NCBI RefSeq assembly: GCF_014640075.1
Contig: NZ_BMGG01000003.1
Span: 129,866 to 193,865 of the forward strand
Source: Chelatococcus reniformis
GTDB lineage: Bacteria; Pseudomonadota; Alphaproteobacteria; Rhizobiales; Beijerinckiaceae
Direction of reading: 5' to 3'
DNA: 64,000 bases
The notes below the pieces were generated by a model. That model saw only the letters and a program-made list of their open reading frames with translations. It had not been told where the DNA came from and made no database searches. The translations under genes and the position numbers were made by a program. Shown here piece by piece: positions 1 to 8,629 of the stretch (within the stretch, counting starts at the first letter, position 1; each line of letters opens with the position of its first letter).

Positions 1-290
1 AATCGAACGAGCCGGTCGAGGCCGCTCAGGTCGGCGTCGTCGGCGTCCTCGAGCACGCCCCGCAGGGCCTCCGCCGCCATCTGCCCGCAGGTGAACAGCA
101 GCTCGTCCTTGCTCCTGGCATAGTAATACAGCGCCGGTTTGGTCACGCCGAGCTCTTCGGCCACGTGATCGAGCGTCGCGGCATGATAGCCGAGCCGATT
201 GAAGGTGCGGGCGGCGGCGCGAAGCACCTCGAGCTTGCGCTGCTCGTAGCGCGGCCCCGGCGCCGCCTTCAGCCTGCCCCGCCCTGCCAT
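1..290 (-). CDS. TetR/AcrR family transcriptional regulator (C-terminus outside the window)
   Basis: Only the first 96 codons are present; the gene runs off the left edge. The start is the ATG at 290-288. The N-terminal helix-turn-helix is plain at about residues 18-65: LEVLRAAARTFNRLGYHAAT, then HVAEELGVTKPALYYYARSK, ending DELL. This is the classic TetR recognition helix with its TKPALYYY core. It is transcribed away from the beta-oxidation genes that begin at 406, and a palindrome lies between them at 382-405. The usual reading, by analogy with FadR/PsrA-like and KstR-like TetR proteins, is a repressor of that operon relieved by an acyl-CoA. The ligand is inference because the ligand domain is not in the window. 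Confidence 0.9.
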   Translation of the reverse strand, partial: MAGRGRLKAAPGPRYEQRKLEVLRAAARTFNRLGYHAATLDHVAEELGVTKPALYYYARSKDELLFTCGQMAAEALRGVLEDADDADLSGLDRLVR

Positions 291-381
291 CGCCTCGCCT
301 GCACGCCCCTCGACATCGCCCCGCCTGCGGCAGCGAAAAGCTGCCGCCGGGAGGCTTGACTCTCGCACGGTCTCGGCTCAA

Positions 382-405
382 TTTCTACTGACCAGAAAGT
401 AGAAA
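382..405. promoter_or_regulatory. candidate TetR operator overlapping the first start of the beta-oxidation operon
   Basis: TTTCTACT (382-389) and AGTAGAAA (398-405) form a perfect 8-bp inverted repeat separated by GACCAGAA. The ACTGACC core with inverted AGT resembles operators bound by TetR-family repressors. The site lies between the divergent TetR gene and the acyl-CoA dehydrogenase, and it abuts the ATG at 406, so repressor binding would cover the ribosome-binding region of that gene. Confidence 0.6.
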
Positions 406-1575
406 ATGGAAACGCCCGTGGCCGACATCGAGTCCCCCTGGATGACGGAAGACCTGCGCATCCTGCGCGACCAGGTGCGCCGCTTCCTCGAGCGCGAATT
501 CGTCCCGCACCGGGAGCGGTGGGACCGGCAAGGCGTCGTCGATCGCGACGCCTGGCGCCAGGCCGGGGCGGCCGGGCTGCTCTGCGCCAGCATTCCGGAG
601 GCCTACGGTGGCGGGGGCGGCACGCGCGCCCACGACGTCGTGATCCAGGAGGAATTCGGCCGGGCCGGGCTCGCGGGCGGCTTCGGCACCGGCAACGGCG
701 TCCACTCCAACATCGTCGCGCATTACATTCTGGCCTACGGCACCGAGGCGCAGAAACACCGCTGGCTGCCAGGCATGGGGAGCGGCGAGATCGTCGGCGC
801 CGTCGCCATGACCGAGCCGGGAACCGGCTCCGACCTCCAGGCCGTGCGCACCTCCGCCCGGCGTGACGGCGACGCCTATATCGTCAACGGGCAGAAGACC
901 TTCATCAGCAACGGGCAGACGGCGGACCTCATCCTCGTCGTCGTCAAGACCGATCCGTCGGCCGGCGCCAAGGGCGTCTCGATCGTCGGCGTCGAGGCGG
1001 CAAGCGCGCCGGGCTTTCGCCGCGGCCGCAACCTCGAGAAGGTCGGCATGCATGCCCAGGACACCTCGGAGCTGTTCTTCGACGACGTACGCGTGCCGGC
1101 CGAGAACCTGCTCGGCGAGGTCGAGGGCCAAGGCTTCAAGCAGCTCATGGTACAACTCGCCTGGGAGCGCCTGTCCTGCGCCTTCGGCGCCGCCGTCGCC
1201 ATGGAGCGGGCGGTCGAGCTCACGTCCACTTACGTGAAGGAGCGAACGGCTTTCGGTCAACCGCTCATGAGCTATCAGAACACGCAGCTCAAGCTCGCCG
1301 AGGCGAAGACGCAGGCCGTCATCGCGCGCACCTTCGTCGACGAGCTCATGGTGCGCCTGCTCGCCGGCGCGCTCGATCCGACGACGGCGGCGATGGCCAA
1401 GTGGTGGACGACGGACGCCCAGTGCCGGGTTGTCGACGAATGCGTGCAGCTCTTCGGCGGCTACGGTTATATGACCGAATATCCAATTGCCCGCATGTAT
1501 GCCGATGCTCGCGTTCAGAAAATTTATGCGGGAACGAACGAAGTCATGAAGCTTCTGATCGCGCGGACACTCTAA
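406..1575 (+). CDS. acyl-CoA dehydrogenase (LCAD/IVD-like)
   Basis: A 389-residue flavoprotein of normal family length that should oxidise an acyl-CoA to the 2-enoyl-CoA and pass electrons to ETF. The FAD/acyl-CoA motif MTEPGTGSDLQ lies near residue 130 and ERTAFGQPL near 280. The C-terminal signature reads YAGTNEVMK, with Ala where medium-chain enzymes carry the catalytic Glu. The base is therefore probably Glu254 in LAWERLSCA, as in long-chain and isovaleryl-CoA dehydrogenases. The ATG at 406 gives good N-terminal coverage; an ATG at 442 is an alternative. It is the first gene of a six- to seven-gene module that supplies every beta-oxidation step. The substrate chain is not readable from sequence. 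Confidence 0.9.
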   Translation: METPVADIESPWMTEDLRILRDQVRRFLEREFVPHRERWDRQGVVDRDAWRQAGAAGLLCASIPEAYGGGGGTRAHDVVIQEEFGRAGLAGGFGTGNGVHSNIVAHYILAYGTEAQKHRWLPGMGSGEIVGAVAMTEPGTGSDLQAVRTSARRDGDAYIVNGQKTFISNGQTADLILVVVKTDPSAGAKGVSIVGVEAASAPGFRRGRNLEKVGMHAQDTSELFFDDVRVPAENLLGEVEGQGFKQLMVQLAWERLSCAFGAAVAMERAVELTSTYVKERTAFGQPLMSYQNTQLKLAEAKTQAVIARTFVDELMVRLLAGALDPTTAAMAKWWTTDAQCRVVDECVQLFGGYGYMTEYPIARMYADARVQKIYAGTNEVMKLLIARTL

Positions 1576-1613
1576 ACGTCTGGAAATATATCTCAATCGT
1601 ACGGGAGAGTCGT

Positions 1614-2798
1614 ATGTCGAACGAAGTCAGAATCGCAGGGGTGGGGATGATCCCCTTCACGAAACCGGGGGCCAGCGAGGCCTACAACATCATGGGCGAG
1701 AAGGCTGCCGCAGCCGCCTTCAAGGACGCCGGCCTGCCTTACGACGCGGTCGAGCAGGTCTATGTCGGCTACGTCTACGGCGACTCGACCGCCGGCCAGT
1801 CCGCCGTCTACCGCCTTGGCCTGTCGGGCGTGCCGATCATCAACGTCAACAACAACTGCTCGACGGGTTCCTCGGCGCTGTTCCTGGCGCGCCAGGCGGT
1901 CGAAACCGGCGCCGTGGAATGCGCGCTGGCCCTGGGCTTCGAGGAGATGCGGCCGGGCGCCCTCGGCTCGATCTTCACCGACCGACCGAACCCGATGGAG
2001 CGTTTCTCCCACGAGATGGTGGAGCTGCAGGGCTTCGACAAGCAGGCGCCTGGCGCCGCCCAGTTCTTCGGCGGCGCAGGCCAGGAGTATGCCAAGAAAT
2101 ACGACACGCGCCGCGAGACCTTTGCCAAGATCTCATCCAAAGCTCGTGCCCACGCGCAGCACAATCCCTTCGCCATCTTCAAGGATCCGCTCTCGGTCGA
2201 GGAGGTGCTCGGCTCGCCGCACATCTTCGGGCCGCTGACGCGCTACCAGTGCTGTCCGCCGACCTGCGGCGCCGCGGCGGCGATCGTCTGCACCCCGGAA
2301 TTCGCCAAGCGCCACGGCATCGAGGCGGGGATCGTCATCAAGGCGCAGGCGATGACCACCGACGGCCCGAGCACCTTCGACGATCACTCGATGATCAAGC
2401 TCATCGGCTACGACATGGCCAAGGAGGCGGCCCGCCGCGTCTACGAGAAGGCGGGCGTCGGACCGGACGACGTACAGGTGGTGGAACTGCACGACTGCTT
2501 CACCGCCAACGAGCTCCTGACCTACGAGGCGCTCGGCTTGACGCCGGAAGGCACCGCCGAGAAGTTCATCTGGGACGGCGACAACACCTACGGTGGCAAA
2601 TTCGTGACCAATCCGTCTGGCGGCCTCCTGTCCAAGGGCCATCCGCTCGGGGCCACGGGCCTTGCCCAGTGCGCCGAGCTCGTGTGGCAGTTGCGCGGAC
2701 AGGCGGACAAACGCCAGGTCGAGGGCGTCACCCATGCGCTCCAGCACAACCTCGGCCTCGGCGGTGCCTGCGTCGTGACCCTCTACGGGCGGGCGTGA
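1614..2798 (+). CDS. thiolase of the SCP2/lipid-transfer type
   Basis: 394 residues; the start at 1614 follows GGGAGAG. This is the non-classical SCP2-thiolase family that cleaves 3-oxoacyl-CoA with CoA, typically of steroid side chains, branched or aryl-acyl substrates. The acyl-accepting cysteine is Cys82 in NNNCSTGSS. The HDCF motif (His293) and the C-terminal SKGHPLGATG (His343) replace the usual pattern of classical thiolases. It follows the acyl-CoA dehydrogenase by 38 bp and precedes the two hydratase subunits. Family members sometimes act as aldolases rather than thiolases. Cys82 is kept here, which favours thiolysis. Confidence 0.88.
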   Translation: MSNEVRIAGVGMIPFTKPGASEAYNIMGEKAAAAAFKDAGLPYDAVEQVYVGYVYGDSTAGQSAVYRLGLSGVPIINVNNNCSTGSSALFLARQAVETGAVECALALGFEEMRPGALGSIFTDRPNPMERFSHEMVELQGFDKQAPGAAQFFGGAGQEYAKKYDTRRETFAKISSKARAHAQHNPFAIFKDPLSVEEVLGSPHIFGPLTRYQCCPPTCGAAAAIVCTPEFAKRHGIEAGIVIKAQAMTTDGPSTFDDHSMIKLIGYDMAKEAARRVYEKAGVGPDDVQVVELHDCFTANELLTYEALGLTPEGTAEKFIWDGDNTYGGKFVTNPSGGLLSKGHPLGATGLAQCAELVWQLRGQADKRQVEGVTHALQHNLGLGGACVVTLYGRA

Positions 2799-2802
2799 CG
2801 AC

Positions 2803-3246
2803 ATGCTCGATCCGTCCTTCATCGGCACCGTCACGAAGCCGCGCGCGGTCGAAGTGGAGAAGGGCCAGCTCAGGTTCTTCGCCAACGCGACCGGCGAGAC
2901 CAACCCGATCTACTTCGACGAGACGGCCGCCAAGGCGGCCGGGCATCCGACGCTGCCGGCACCGCCCACCTTCCTGTTCTGCCTGGCGAGCCTCGCGCCG
3001 GACACCGAGAACGTGCTGGGCAAGCTCGGCGTCGGCATCGGCCGGATCCTGCACGGGGAGCAGCGGTTCACGCCGGCGAAGGCGATCTATGCCGGCGACA
3101 CCATCACGCTGACCACGCGTGTCGCCGACATGTACGAGAAGAAAGGCGGCGCGCTCGACTTCATCGTCCAGGATACCGACGCCACCAACCAGAACGGTGA
3201 AAGCGTCGGCAGCATGCGCGGCGTCATCGTCGTCAGGAACGGGTGA
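2803..3246 (+). CDS. MaoC_dehydrat_N-type hot-dog subunit (enoyl-CoA hydratase, subunit 1)
   Basis: 147 residues, a single hot-dog fold of the MaoC N-terminal type (FGEETNPIYFDE-like segment at about 32-42, LPAPPTFLFC at about 50-60). It lacks the hydratase-2 motif that carries the catalytic Asp/His. That motif is instead in the next gene, 6 bp downstream. The pair has the arrangement of two-subunit hydratases such as ChsH1/ChsH2, in which one subunit is structural or acyl-binding and the other catalytic. Predicted role: (R)-specific hydration of the 2-enoyl-CoA made by the upstream dehydrogenase. Start at 2803 is four bases after the thiolase stop. Confidence 0.82.
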   Translation: MLDPSFIGTVTKPRAVEVEKGQLRFFANATGETNPIYFDETAAKAAGHPTLPAPPTFLFCLASLAPDTENVLGKLGVGIGRILHGEQRFTPAKAIYAGDTITLTTRVADMYEKKGGALDFIVQDTDATNQNGESVGSMRGVIVVRNG

Positions 3247-3252
3247 AGCGCC

Positions 3253-3669
3253 ATGACCATCACCTATGACAGCGTGAGCGTGGGCGACGCATTGCCGCCG
3301 CACACGAGCGCCCCGATCAGCCGTCACACGCTCGCGCTCTATTGCGGCGCCTCGGGCGACCACAATCCGATCCATGTGGACAGTGACTTCGCCAGGTCGT
3401 CCGGCATGCCCGACGTCTTCGCTCACGGCATGTTGTCCATGGCCTTCCTGGCGCAGCTGCTGACCAAATGGGTGCCGCAGGAGCAGATCCGGCACTGGGG
3501 CGTCCGCTTCACCTCGATCACGCCTGTCCAGGTCAAGGTGCAGTGCACGGGCAAGGTGATCGAGAAATTCGAGGCCGACGGCGAGAGGCGCGTCCGGCTC
3601 GAGATCACGGCGGCGACGGACAAAGGCCAGCAGACGTTGGCCGGCGACGCCATCGTAGCGCTGCCGTAA
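3253..3669 (+). CDS. MaoC family dehydratase (catalytic hot-dog subunit 2)
   Basis: 138 residues. The hydratase-2 motif is visible at about residues 29-44 as YCGASGDHNPIHVDSDFA, with the Asp and His expected of (R)-specific enoyl-CoA hydratases. FAHGMLSMAF follows near residue 57. It directly follows the MaoC_N-type subunit and both are predicted to assemble as a heteromeric hydratase. The 103-bp gap after it holds a palindromic repeat, and then the dehydrogenase gene follows. Confidence 0.87.
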   Translation: MTITYDSVSVGDALPPHTSAPISRHTLALYCGASGDHNPIHVDSDFARSSGMPDVFAHGMLSMAFLAQLLTKWVPQEQIRHWGVRFTSITPVQVKVQCTGKVIEKFEADGERRVRLEITAATDKGQQTLAGDAIVALP

Positions 3670-3693
3670 CGGCGGTCGTGCCCGGTGGGTCAC

Positions 3694-3724
3694 GTCGTGG
3701 CCGGGGCTCGACCCCGGCCATGAC
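3694..3724. repeat. REP-like palindrome (GGCC-type family), single unit
   Basis: An almost perfect inverted repeat: GTCGTGGCCGGGG, a 5-nt loop, CCCCGGCCATGAC. The same GTCATGGCCGGG...CCCGGCCAT design recurs at 4629-4719, 23971-23999, 27789-27885, 57897-57982 and 63431-63522. It lies between two genes of one apparent operon, so it could form a stem in the mRNA. Confidence 0.75.
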
Positions 3725-3772
3725 GAAGACGGCAGCCGCCAAGCAAATTCTGGAAAAGAACAAGGGGATTAC

Positions 3773-4600
3773 ATGTCCAAGCTCAAGGGCAAGGTTGCGC
3801 TCATCTCAGGCTCCGGCCGCGGCATCGGGCGGGCCCTGGCGCTGAAGCTCGCCTCGGAGGGTGCCAGCGTCGTCGTCAACGATCTCGACGCCGAGCCGGC
3901 AGCGGAAGTCGTCGACACCATCAAGCGCGCGGGCGGCGAAGCGGTCGCCTGCGTCGGCAGCGTCGTCGCGCCGGGTTTCGCCGACACCTTCGTCGGCACC
4001 GCGATGGACAAGTTCGGCGGCCTCGACATCATCGTCAACAACGCCGGCTACACCTGGGACAGCGTCATCCAGAAGATGAGCGACGAGCAGTTCCAGACGA
4101 TGCTGGACGTGCATCTCGTCGCGCCCTTCCGCATCCTGCGCGCCGCGGCCGAACCGATCCGCGTGCTGACCAAGAAGGAGGCCCTGGAGGGCAAGGAGGT
4201 GTTCCGCAAGGTGGTGAACATCTCCTCCATGGCAGGCACCAACGGCAACGCCGGCCAGACCAACTATTCATCGGCGAAAGCGGCGCTGGTCGGCCTCACC
4301 AAGACGCTGGCCAAGGAGTGGGGCCGTTACAAGGTCAACGTCAACTGCGTCGCCTACGGCTTCATCGACACGAGGCTGACCCAGGCGATGGAGCAGGCCG
4401 ATACCAAGGTGGCGATCGACGGACGGGTCTTCCAGGTCGGCGTGCCGGAGGCAACCCGCCAGGCCCTGCCGCGCCTGGTGCCGCTCGGCCGCGCCGGAAC
4501 GCCCGACGAGGCAGCGGGCGCCGTCTATCTGTTCTGCATCCCCGAGAGCAACTACGTCAGCGGCGAAGTCTTGCTCGTCGGCGGCGGCATCAGCGTTTAG
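3773..4600 (+). CDS. SDR family oxidoreductase (3-hydroxyacyl-CoA dehydrogenase-like)
   Basis: 275 residues. The cofactor loop is GSGRGIGRALALKLA near residue 12, with acidic NDLD at the end of beta-2. That favours NAD(H). The catalytic Tyr165-x-x-x-Lys169 (YSSAK) and the NISSMAG serine motif are present. It resembles the dehydrogenase part of HSD17B4-type proteins and FabG-like enzymes acting on CoA thioesters. In this operon it should oxidise the 3-hydroxyacyl-CoA made by the MaoC pair to the substrate of the thiolase. Start ATG at 3773 follows AAGGGGATTAC. Confidence 0.86.
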   Translation: MSKLKGKVALISGSGRGIGRALALKLASEGASVVVNDLDAEPAAEVVDTIKRAGGEAVACVGSVVAPGFADTFVGTAMDKFGGLDIIVNNAGYTWDSVIQKMSDEQFQTMLDVHLVAPFRILRAAAEPIRVLTKKEALEGKEVFRKVVNISSMAGTNGNAGQTNYSSAKAALVGLTKTLAKEWGRYKVNVNCVAYGFIDTRLTQAMEQADTKVAIDGRVFQVGVPEATRQALPRLVPLGRAGTPDEAAGAVYLFCIPESNYVSGEVLLVGGGISV

Positions 4601-4628
4601 CGGCGACGGGCATAGGCGATCGAAGGCG

Positions 4629-4719
4629 ATGGATGGTCGGGTCATGCCCGGCCATGATGCCGAGAATAAAGGCATCTCGTCTCTACCCCGTCATGGTCGG
4701 CGTAACCCGACTATCCATC
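4629..4719. repeat. paired REP-like element
   Basis: Two REP-like palindromes in inverted orientation: ATGGATGGTCGGGTCATGCC... at 4629-4657 and CCGTCATGGTCGGCGTAACC... at 4688-4719. The spacer is about 30 bp and itself contains GATGCC/GGCATC arms. The outer ends TGGATGGTCGGG and CCCGACTATCCA are also complementary. It is the same arrangement as at 27789-27885 and 63431-63522. It separates the SDR gene from the ligase gene. Confidence 0.75.
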
Positions 4720-4792
4720 AGAAACGGGGGCAGGACTTCAGTACTTCTATAAATAATACAAAACAAAACCTTGCTCTGGGAGGACCGGTTCC

Positions 4793-6349
4793 ATGTATCT
4801 GACACAAGGACTGCACCGGTCGGTGCAGGTCAATCGGCACGGGATCGCCACCATCTTCGGTGAGCGGCGGCGCAGCTGGGCCGAGCTCAAGGACCGCGTC
4901 TCGCGCCTCGCGGCCGGCCTCGTCTCGCTGGGTCTTCAGCGCGGCGACCGGGTGGCCGTCATTGCGCTGAACAGCGACTATTACGTCGAAGCCTACTATG
5001 CCGTGGCTTGGGCCGGCGGCGTCGTCGTCCCGGGCAACACCCGCTGGGCTTTGCAGGAGCACATCTATTCCCTCAAAGACAGCGGCGCGCGGCTTCTGCT
5101 GGTCGATCGGACCTTTGCCGAGCTCGCCGCCCCCCTTGCCGCGGCCTGTCCGATCGCGGCGACCGTCTTCCTCGACGATGATCCGGCACCGGACGGTCTC
5201 ACTGCCGTCGATGCGCTCATCGCCCGGTCTGCGCCGATGGCGGATGCCTGCGGAACGGACGACGAGCTCGCCGGCCTGTTCTACACGGGTGGGACCACCG
5301 GCCATCCCAAGGGCGTGATGCTGTCGCATCGCAACCTCGTCTCCAATTCCATCAGCACCGCCGCGATGGCCCCCTACCCCGACGACCCGGTGTTCCTGCA
5401 TTCGCCGCCCATGTTCCACCTGGCGGATGCGGCCTGCATCATCTCCGTCACCATCGCGGGGGGCACCCACGTTGTGGTACCCTTCTTCACCCCCGAGAAC
5501 GTGGTGCAGGCCATCGAGGCGCACGGCGTCACCGCCGTCGTCCTGGTGCCGACCATGATCAGCATGCTCCGCGATCATATGGCGCAGCGACCGGCCGATC
5601 TGTCCTCGGTGCGGCGTGTCGTCTACGGCGCTTCGCCGATCTCGGAGACGCTGCTCGGCGAGGCCATGGCCATGTTCCCCAACGCCAATTTCTACCAGGG
5701 CTACGGCCAGACCGAGCTGTCGCCGGCCGCCACCTTGCTGGAGCCGCGGTTTCACCGGCCGGGCGAGAACGGCAAGTCCTATCTGCGCTCCGCCGGCCGC
5801 GCCGTCCTCGGCGTGGACGTCCGCATCGTCGGCCCCGACATGGCGGAATTGCCGCTCGGTGAGGTCGGCGAGATCGCCGCCCGCGGTTCCGGCGTCATGC
5901 TCGGCTACTGGAACCAGCCCGAGCTCACCCGCCAGACCATCGTGGACGGCTGGTTGCGCACCGGCGACGCCGGCTACATGGACGACGAGGGCTTCGTTTA
6001 CCTCGTCGACCGGCTCAAGGACATGATCGTGTCGGGCGGCGAGAACGTCTTCTCGGCCGAGGTTGAGAATGCCCTCGCCGCCCACGCTGCCATCTCCCAG
6101 TGCGCTGTGATCGGCGTTCCCGATCCCAAGTGGGGCGAGCGCGTCCATGCCATCGTCGTGCTCAAGGACGGCGTCGAGGCAGGCGAGGAAGACCTCATGG
6201 CGCATTGCCGCGAGCTCATCGCCGGCTACAAGTGCCCGCGTTCGGTCGAGATACGCGCCGAGCCCCTGCCGCTCTCCGGCGCCGGCAAGATCCAGAAGAA
6301 CGAGCTGCGCAAGCCTTATTGGGAGGGGCAGGAGCGGCGCATCAACTGA
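4793..6349 (+). CDS. acyl-CoA synthetase (AMP-forming, class I adenylate-forming enzyme)
   Basis: 518 residues. The AMP-binding P-loop is FYTGGTTGHPKGVMLSH (about 162-178). YGQTELSP follows near 303, GWLRTGDAGYMDDEG near 385, the hinge DRLKDMIVSGGENV near 405, and the C-terminal catalytic lysine in SGAGKIQKNELR near 500. It activates a free carboxylic acid to the CoA thioester using ATP, which is the entry reaction for the beta-oxidation genes just upstream. It lies 190 bp after the SDR gene across a paired REP element, so it may be partly uncoupled from the upstream mRNA. The substrate (medium/long chain, aryl or terpenoid acid) is not determinable. Confidence 0.9.
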   Translation: MYLTQGLHRSVQVNRHGIATIFGERRRSWAELKDRVSRLAAGLVSLGLQRGDRVAVIALNSDYYVEAYYAVAWAGGVVVPGNTRWALQEHIYSLKDSGARLLLVDRTFAELAAPLAAACPIAATVFLDDDPAPDGLTAVDALIARSAPMADACGTDDELAGLFYTGGTTGHPKGVMLSHRNLVSNSISTAAMAPYPDDPVFLHSPPMFHLADAACIISVTIAGGTHVVVPFFTPENVVQAIEAHGVTAVVLVPTMISMLRDHMAQRPADLSSVRRVVYGASPISETLLGEAMAMFPNANFYQGYGQTELSPAATLLEPRFHRPGENGKSYLRSAGRAVLGVDVRIVGPDMAELPLGEVGEIAARGSGVMLGYWNQPELTRQTIVDGWLRTGDAGYMDDEGFVYLVDRLKDMIVSGGENVFSAEVENALAAHAAISQCAVIGVPDPKWGERVHAIVVLKDGVEAGEEDLMAHCRELIAGYKCPRSVEIRAEPLPLSGAGKIQKNELRKPYWEGQERRIN

Positions 6350-6629
6350 GCTCTTGCGCGGCATCAGGCGTTTGAGCCGCCCCCCGCCTGACGGCACGGG
6401 GCTGCCTTGCCGCCACGATGGAGGAACGCCGGCGCCGGCGGACATGCACGAACATGAACGGCGGCCCGCCGCGGCGTCTGCCGGGGCTGGATCGCCTGAC
6501 GGTGAGGTCGCGCGCCCAACATGACATCCGAACAACCGATTGACCGCCGGCGCCGGAGAGCCGGAGAAGCTGTTGGCGCTATTTTTCCAAGTAATCGCCA
6601 GGCTGAACTTGGATCGAAGGAGAATTGCA

Positions 6630-7397
6630 ATGGGGCGCAGGTTCGACGGCAAGGTCGCGTTGGTGGCCGGCGGCGCGGGCGGGATCGGCGGCGCCGTCTG
6701 CCGTCAGTTGGGCGGCGAGGGCGCGACCGTGATCTGCGCCGATCTCAGCGAGCGGCGGGGCGCCATGGTCGTCGACGCCGTCGCCGCGCAGGGCGGGGCG
6801 ATCGAGTTCCTGCGCCTCGACGCAGCGGATCCCCGCGATTGGGACGCCGCCATCGCGCATGCGGCGGCGGCGCATGGCCGGCTCGACGTGCTCGTGACCA
6901 GCTTCTATTCCGGGGCGGCCGGGGCTGTCGACACCATGACGGACGAGGGCTGGGAGGCCTCCTTCCGGGCCACGAGCACCGGCGTCTTCCTTGGGATGAG
7001 CCGAGCCTTTCGCCTGCTCGGCCAGGGCGGCGCCGTCGTCAACGTGGCCAGCCTTGCGGCCCATCGGCCGACCGGTGAGAACATCGGCTACGCCAGCGCC
7101 AAGGCGGCGGTGATCAGCATGGGCCGGGCGGCCGCCATCCGTGGAGCGCCGCGGGGCATCCGCGTCAATACGGTGACGCCCGGAGCGATCGACACGCGCG
7201 CGCTGCACGCGACCATGAAGGCACTCGCGGCGCAATCGGACAGCGGTGCGGAGGTCGACATGGGCGCTCGCGCGCCGCTCGGGCGGGTGGGCAGACCCGA
7301 GGAGGTCGCCGCAGCCATCTGCTTCCTCGCCTCGCCCGAAGCGGCCTACATCACTGGCGCGGAGCTTATCGTCGACGGCGGAATGGCCGTCTTGTAA
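6630..7397 (+). CDS. SDR family oxidoreductase
   Basis: 255 residues. The start ATG at 6630 follows GAAGGAG at good spacing. GGAGGIGGAVCRQLG is the cofactor loop near residue 12 and ADLSERR follows beta-2. The catalytic Tyr154 is in YASAK. The inner motif usually read NNAG is replaced by TSFYSG near residue 90, an unusual substitution in the stabilising loop. It ends with the family's YITGAELIVDGGM. It follows the ligase after 280 bp with no recognisable gene between, and probably belongs to the same catabolic set. The substrate is unknown. Confidence 0.82.
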   Translation: MGRRFDGKVALVAGGAGGIGGAVCRQLGGEGATVICADLSERRGAMVVDAVAAQGGAIEFLRLDAADPRDWDAAIAHAAAAHGRLDVLVTSFYSGAAGAVDTMTDEGWEASFRATSTGVFLGMSRAFRLLGQGGAVVNVASLAAHRPTGENIGYASAKAAVISMGRAAAIRGAPRGIRVNTVTPGAIDTRALHATMKALAAQSDSGAEVDMGARAPLGRVGRPEEVAAAICFLASPEAAYITGAELIVDGGMAVL

Positions 7398-7597
7398 GCG
7401 GCCGATCCGGATGACGTGCCACGCCTCGCCGCCCGTGCTCGCTGCCACCAAGGTGCATCGCGCCGAAGGATCGGGGACCCTCATGGCGCGTCGCGCCCGC
7501 CCGTCCCGCGCAGTCCGACGTCGTTGGTGAGGGCGTGCGAGCCACCGGGCGAGCTGCCCGCCCTCAGACACGGTGACGTCGATGCCTCCATCGTGCT

Positions 7598-8629
7598 TTA
7601 CAGATGCGTACCGATCGTTGCCTGAAGTCCGGGCAGCCTCTCGATCGAAGCGGTGATCCGTTCGCGCCAGCGTTTCCCTCTGGATAGCGCGTCCTCCAAC
7701 GCGTCGCGAAGATCGTCAGGCCGATCGGTCCATAGGACATTGACCAGGAATTCGGCTTGCAGCCGGTCCTTCACCGCTTTGAGGCGATCGCGTCCTTCCA
7801 GGCGCCGATCGGCCACGATGAGCTTGTGGATGGCGAACCGTTCGGGTCGAGGGATCTGCACAAGGACACCATCGCGATAGGTTACAGCGGCATAGATCGG
7901 CTCGGCGAGGAGGTAGTTCAGATAGTGGAGCGATTGAGCATACACGCCCAGCGCAGGGAGAGGTCGAAGCTCCTCAGCCGCGGTGAAGGAGGGCGTCAGG
8001 AACTCGACGAACGTTTCATTGCGGGCCTGCTTCCATCGCCAAGTCTTGTTGCGATCGAAGGACGGAGCTGGTTCGAAGGAAAAATCCTCGAGAACCGCCG
8101 CGAGGGGTCTGGAAACAGTCTCATCGAGCGCAATCGAGAGGCGTTCGAAGCTTGCGATGTCGATGTCGCCGGTCTGGGCCGTCTGATCGAAGGCGAAGCG
8201 AACGCCTAGCTCTCCTTCGTAGAGCCGGAAAGCATGCGTCCCGACGACAGTTCCTCCGAGTCGGAACACGCCTGCCGAGGCCATGGCATTGAGGAGGCCG
8301 GCGGTGGCAGCATCAATGCCGAGAAACCCTTCAGCGCGCAACAACCGGATCAGGCGAGACCGGTTTCGCCGCCTGCTGTCACGGCCTTCGCGAAGTGTTT
8401 CGATCCGCCGCATCCGCGCCCGCAGGGCCTCGCCGTCGTCGCCGATATAGGTTTTCTTGACGTCGGATCCGACGCGATAGGTGTCGTACCAATAGACGCG
8501 CCCACGGCGCTCGATCCGCGTCGGCGTCCCGCGGATTTCCGCTGCGACCTCATCGCGCAGGGACGCCAGGAGATCGTGATAAGCGGCATGTGCGATGGGC
8601 GAATGATGCGTGACCAATGACGTGCTCAA
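7598..8629 (-). CDS. GSU2403-family nucleotidyltransferase-fold protein
   Basis: 343 residues if the TTG at 8629 is used; there is no ATG near the N-terminus. The family pattern is clear: GTPTRIERRGRVYWYDTYRVG near residue 34, then a long helix with RRRNRSRLIRLLRAEGFLG. The nucleotidyltransferase-like core GTVVGTHAFRLYEGELGVRF leads into GDIDIASF, the G-D-x-D metal motif. Proteins of this family are related to AbiEii/MenT-type nucleotidyltransferases, some of which are toxins modifying tRNA. Its own activity is not established. It stands alone with inverted repeats directly upstream. The TTG overlaps the stop of a 20-codon ORF (TTGA). Confidence 0.75.
   Translation of the reverse strand: MSTSLVTHHSPIAHAAYHDLLASLRDEVAAEIRGTPTRIERRGRVYWYDTYRVGSDVKKTYIGDDGEALRARMRRIETLREGRDSRRRNRSRLIRLLRAEGFLGIDAATAGLLNAMASAGVFRLGGTVVGTHAFRLYEGELGVRFAFDQTAQTGDIDIASFERLSIALDETVSRPLAAVLEDFSFEPAPSFDRNKTWRWKQARNETFVEFLTPSFTAAEELRPLPALGVYAQSLHYLNYLLAEPIYAAVTYRDGVLVQIPRPERFAIHKLIVADRRLEGRDRLKAVKDRLQAEFLVNVLWTDRPDDLRDALEDALSRGKRWRERITASIERLPGLQATIGTHL

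Noticed and set aside
385-1596. Long minus-strand reading frame (403 codons) opposite the acyl-CoA dehydrogenase
   Set aside because: It is a shadow of the GC-rich coding strand: composition is Arg/Gly/Asp-rich, there is no family resemblance, and the plus strand carries a complete, motif-bearing enzyme.
3694-4719. CRISPR-like array suspected because of repeated GGCC palindromes
   Set aside because: Repeats are not regularly spaced, spacers are not unique equal-length units, and no cas gene is present. They are dispersed REP-like elements.
4718-6652. 644-codon minus-strand frame opposite the acyl-CoA ligase
   Set aside because: It is an antisense shadow. The plus-strand protein has all adenylation motifs; the minus-strand sequence shows none and runs across intergenic DNA.
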